A program made the position numbers and the translations under genes. DNA of 64,000 bases from Paragonimus westermani (lineage: Eukaryota; Platyhelminthes; Trematoda; Plagiorchiida; Troglotrematidae). Positions 60,550-64,000 of this stretch are shown piece by piece. Where the stretch lies: positions 233,016 through 297,015 of the forward strand of contig QNGE01000408.1 in NCBI GenBank assembly GCA_008508345.1. The letters run 5' to 3'. Below the pieces are notes generated by a model that saw only the letters and a list, made by a program, of their open reading frames with translations, ran no database searches and had not been told where the DNA came from. How positions within the stretch are numbered: the stretch's first letter is position 1; each line of letters opens with the position of its first letter.

Positions 60550-61664
60550 TCATGGGGAAGTACTCGAACCGTCTTTGTTGTGATCACGCACTCTATGGCG
60601 AAGTTCCGTTTGTCCGTTACTGAAAGAAGATTCCGTCAGTGTATGCGCTTCGTGTTGACCGGGTTCATCATCTGTTTCACTTTCAGAGTAACATTCACTT
60701 GGATGCTCCCATTTTTTTCGTCCGGCGTATTTCAAAACCCAAGCGTGCCACAGTAAACCTACAACTTCCGCTGTCACAATGTCGCCGGCATTCGCTGTTA
60801 GTATATGGATCAAGAACACTCCGTCCAGTCGAAGAAAGTTCTCTACAAATGTTTCCACGTTACTTCTCACAGCAGGATCAACGGAATTATGCGATACCGA
60901 GGATGCTTTGCTAGAAGTCTCTGACCCCAGCTCACTCTTCTGTTCCGGTGGACGCAAACGGAGGTATTTATAGATAATGGCCGTACGTCGGCGTTTGGTT
61001 GCAATGCGAGTTAGCCAAACTGGGATGCTCAGCAAGGTGAGTAGCATGACCAGAGTGATCCAGAAATAAAGAAAGGTGTAAATTTTTTCATTGAACATAT
61101 TGATCGGGAGTGCGCACACACCGAGGTAGAAATTTCCTTTCGTTCCTAGGTGTCTTAAGCTAATTAGACAATATGACTTTCGAGGAAAGTACAAAGTTTC
61201 TTCCCAGTCACTACCCGAAACCACACTCCTCAACATCCTTTCTGCAAACGGGAAAAGTGCTTGATTATGGCCCAAAAAAAGTTTCATGAAATACAACTGG
61301 ATCACAGTGTTCATGAAGTAGGCTAACTTTATGCAGAAGTAGCTGAATACCATCCATGTACCGAATCGCTTGCTGACAAACAGGAAACTCAATACGTGGG
61401 CAAGCCTGCGTTTGAGATTAGCAAAAGCGCCGTGTCGATAGTCTCGATGAGCGAACAGTAGTGTTTCGAGCGCATGTGCAACTTTCCCAATGGACTCATT
61501 GCGTGCCGAACGAGTAGACGCCACCAGTGCATGATTTGCTTGGCTAACGAGCACATTTAAGTCTGTGCCCAAACGATTGAAACTGACACTTTGCCAAGCC
61601 AACCGTGGCAGATAAAACATGATGCACTGTATAGCTAGCATAAACGGGACCCATTGATAATAAT
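60550..61664 (-). CDS. Innexin (gap-junction protein), large 3' terminal exon
   Basis: The exon encodes 370 residues plus a TGA stop (60552-60550). It opens at the innexin signature YYQWVPF at the start of TM2 (residues 1-20). TM3 is about 101-125. Extracellular loop 2 is about 126-195, with two cysteines (C165, C183) and the hallmark 'INMFNEKIYTFLYFW'. TM4 is about 196-216. The cytoplasmic tail includes the family-conserved 'FLRLDGVFLI...NAGDIVTAEVVGLLW' (276-305) and an acidic/Ser-rich end. Innexins oligomerise into invertebrate gap-junction channels and hemichannels in the plasma membrane. The start is set by a strong acceptor (pyrimidine tract, TTTTACAG) at 61665-61666. The first codon is split (phase 1). 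TM1 and loop 1 must be on an upstream exon, which I could not find up to 64,000. Confidence 0.93.
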
Positions 61665-64000
61665 CTGTAAAACAGAAAGACAGAAACAATGAAGTGATGA
61701 AGAACGTCAATATTCCGCTCAAGTGAGAATTGATCTTATAGGTTAGTTCTGTTTACCAATAAGACAGAAGGGACTACAGTATTTTAATTCTTGAAAAAAG
61801 GTTGCATACTGCTTTATAATAGTGAGATCAACAGAAGTCTGAGCAACAGCTTGATAATTTTGTATGCATCAGTCCGTTTTTTGCGCCGGAGTTGAAAACT
61901 TCTCTCTCACTGTCACACTAACTAGGAGCTGAGAATAATCGTCTCATAATCATGAGGCCACCTATGGTGGAAGCGTTTCTTTACGCAAAGACTAGATGCA
62001 TGACAGTTTCAAATGTGTTCAGTTTGAAGGCGGCATCGCTATCTATCAGTCACATCTATCAGTAACATGCACAGACCGGCTTATTCTGAAAAATGACGAG
62101 TTGTGGTCACTTGTCACATTTTTATAATCTCGACTGACAAATTTTAGTGATACATGACCGCACTTTTGCGTATAATACCATTTAACAGCAAAAACAACAT
62201 ATGACGCCCGAAGGCAGTAACTGATGTTGGATAGCTACATTCGTATCTGTGAAATATACCATAACATTAGACGAATTGACAGAGGAGCAGACATTACTTT
62301 TAAGCAAACATAATACTGAATGAGATATCTGAAATGAATAGTGCCGGAAGCTCCAGTAGACAGGATTTGGTGCTTGGGTTTCCAAAGACTATAAGCTACA
62401 AGTTGGTCAAGTTATTCGTCTTTCAAGGGCACCGGCATGAAACCTTTAAATCATTACCATAAGCACCTACACGTGTGTTGTTCAGGACAGGCTAGTGACC
62501 CAAACTAGTCCATTCCAATGAAAGGAAGATTGAGTTAAACAGTCTGAATGGTTAGAATTACTTTTAGTTACGAAATATGAGGCACGGCTAACAAGTTAAT
62601 GATCTAAAGAACCGGAATTAATGTAGATACGGTGAAAGAAAAAAATTTGGTCACGCATTCAGAGACTTTTGTCCAGTTGCTGTGATTTATGCCTTTAAGA
62701 ATGTAAAACTTCAACAAGATTGCCGCACTATATTTGAGACTCAGAAGATTGATTAATAATCAAACTGATATGCTTCCGGATTTTTCTAAGGCGAAGTGTT
62801 AAACCAACCAAAAACACATAAGGACTACTACCTAGACACAAATATAGCAACAACCTGTGTAATCAATCGACTTTAGCGTGTGGGGGACGCTTAAGGTGAA
62901 AGGGAGTTTGAAAGATTTGCTTAAAAACTTGAAGAAGTTGTGTTATTACTCGAGACCAAAATAAAGGCTATAGATTCTTTTAACTTCAGACAGTAGCACC
63001 AGAAGTTGGAATAGTCATGCAGTGTTTTAGACATCCTTATTACATGGCATCCCAATGAGCCGTCTTGGAATAAAACCTTACTCGCATCAGCCGTGACGAA
63101 TTCCTACTCTCTCATGAATAAAGCTGGGTGGATCTTTGCCAAATCGCTTCTGTTTCGGTACAGAAACATCTAGTCTAATAAGTCTGGTGTAAAGTCTGTT
63201 GATCTGTCGGAATATGTGGCCGGCTGAACTAACCCACTAATCACTAATCAACTAAATTTTGATAAAGTGATACGTAGGTCATTGATTCAAACAAACTGAA
63301 TGTAAACACAATTGGAACAAACAACATAGAGCGTCCACATTGTTAATCCACGATCTGAATGAGCAATAATACATTTGTTTCAATAGCCTAAATATGATTG
63401 ATTTGGTTATACGAAGAAGCGTAGAGCCAACATCGAAAACGAAGTTGTCTGCCACGCGTTTCTTCTAACACATTTACCGGAAGCGTTTATTGACTCAAAT
63501 GGTCAGACTATGGTTAACCTATAAGAAGCGCACGAGTCATCAGCAAAAGTTATATTGCTTAAGAAATCCCAAAGAGAAACTTAAGGGTCTAATGAACATT
63601 CCTTGCTTGCACTAATTGCGTCCTACAGAGGTGAAGCTGACAATTTGCGAAAGAGACATAATCGTCTATCAGATTTCTCTGGTTCACATCATGGGTATTT
63701 CAAAAGGAATGTGGCTTGACTGTTCACTAATCAGACTGCAGTGTTCACCGAACTAATGATGTTTTTACTGAGAGACGCTGGACAATATTCAGTGATCTCT
63801 TCGAACAGTCTTTATTCGCAATGATACACGTGAGCTAGTGCACAGGAAAAGCGGATAGCTTATCTCTGATGTTCTGAGCTATGGTAGGCTTAGTATTTAC
63901 TGACAGATGCCTGTCAGATTGAAGTCTACTAAAACGAGAAATGATAAGGACAGAACAGCAGCCATAGAGAAGAAACTATCCAAATTACTCCGTGATATGA
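61665..64000. other. Probable innexin intron
   Basis: If the acceptor at 61665 is used, this stretch is intronic for the minus-strand innexin. I looked for the missing N-terminal exon (the conserved PIxCW block) on the minus strand and did not see it. Nothing else is recognised. Confidence 0.5.

Noticed and set aside
1..64000. CRISPR arrays, operons, ribosome-binding sites, rRNA genes
   Set aside because: The sequence is eukaryotic. No regularly spaced repeats, polycistronic gene runs or rRNA-like segments were seen.
1..64000. Trematode spliced-leader RNA gene
   Set aside because: I looked for a leader-like AACC...ATG donor segment on both strands and saw none.

Overview
This is a 64 kb window of AT-rich eukaryotic (animal) DNA with very low gene density and a large load of decayed retroelements. 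I infer a flatworm, probably a digenean trematode. The only confidently recognised host gene is an innexin (the invertebrate gap-junction family). The Penelope-like element, the LINE and the Ty3/Gypsy element match my general knowledge of trematode families. No species call is possible without a search.

Layout. 0.65-1.15 kb (- strand): one unrecognised 163-residue open frame. 4.3-5.5 kb (-): 3' part of a dead Penelope-like element (RT C-terminus plus GIY-YIG endonuclease). 5.9-7.1 kb: two diverged direct copies of about 0.4 kb around a single unresolved base, which reads as two haplotypes joined by the assembler. 18.4-22.0 kb (+): a decayed LINE with an AP-type endonuclease, an RT with YADD, and a characteristic C-terminal domain. 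16.5 and 36.06 kb: two related tRNA-like short repeats. 23.5 kb: a perfect 30-bp hairpin. 38.63-43.12 kb (-): a complete-length but dead Ty3/Gypsy retrotransposon of 4,487 bp with 285-bp LTRs. 54.26-59.84 kb: a pair of 665-bp, about 99% identical repeats in opposite orientation. Their spacer holds a 54-bp-arm hairpin with a hammerhead-like core and two candidate coding exons of an unrecognised + strand gene. 60.55-61.66 kb (-): the large 3' exon of an innexin gene whose 5' exon(s) I could not find.

Gene relationships. The innexin and the putative + strand two-exon gene are convergent, or the innexin is nested in a long intron of the other gene. One 665-bp repeat copy begins 11 bp after the second exon's splice donor. 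The remaining stretches (about 7-16, 24-36 and 43-54 kb) show only short chance-length frames and look like intergenic or intronic DNA.

I did not find a convincing new biological system. The most unusual signals are three. First, an A AAA AAG slippery heptamer lies exactly in the gag frame, inside the zinc knuckle. Second, a hairpin carries a hammerhead-ribozyme-like core. Third, there is a young inverted repeat pair. All counts and alignments were done by eye.
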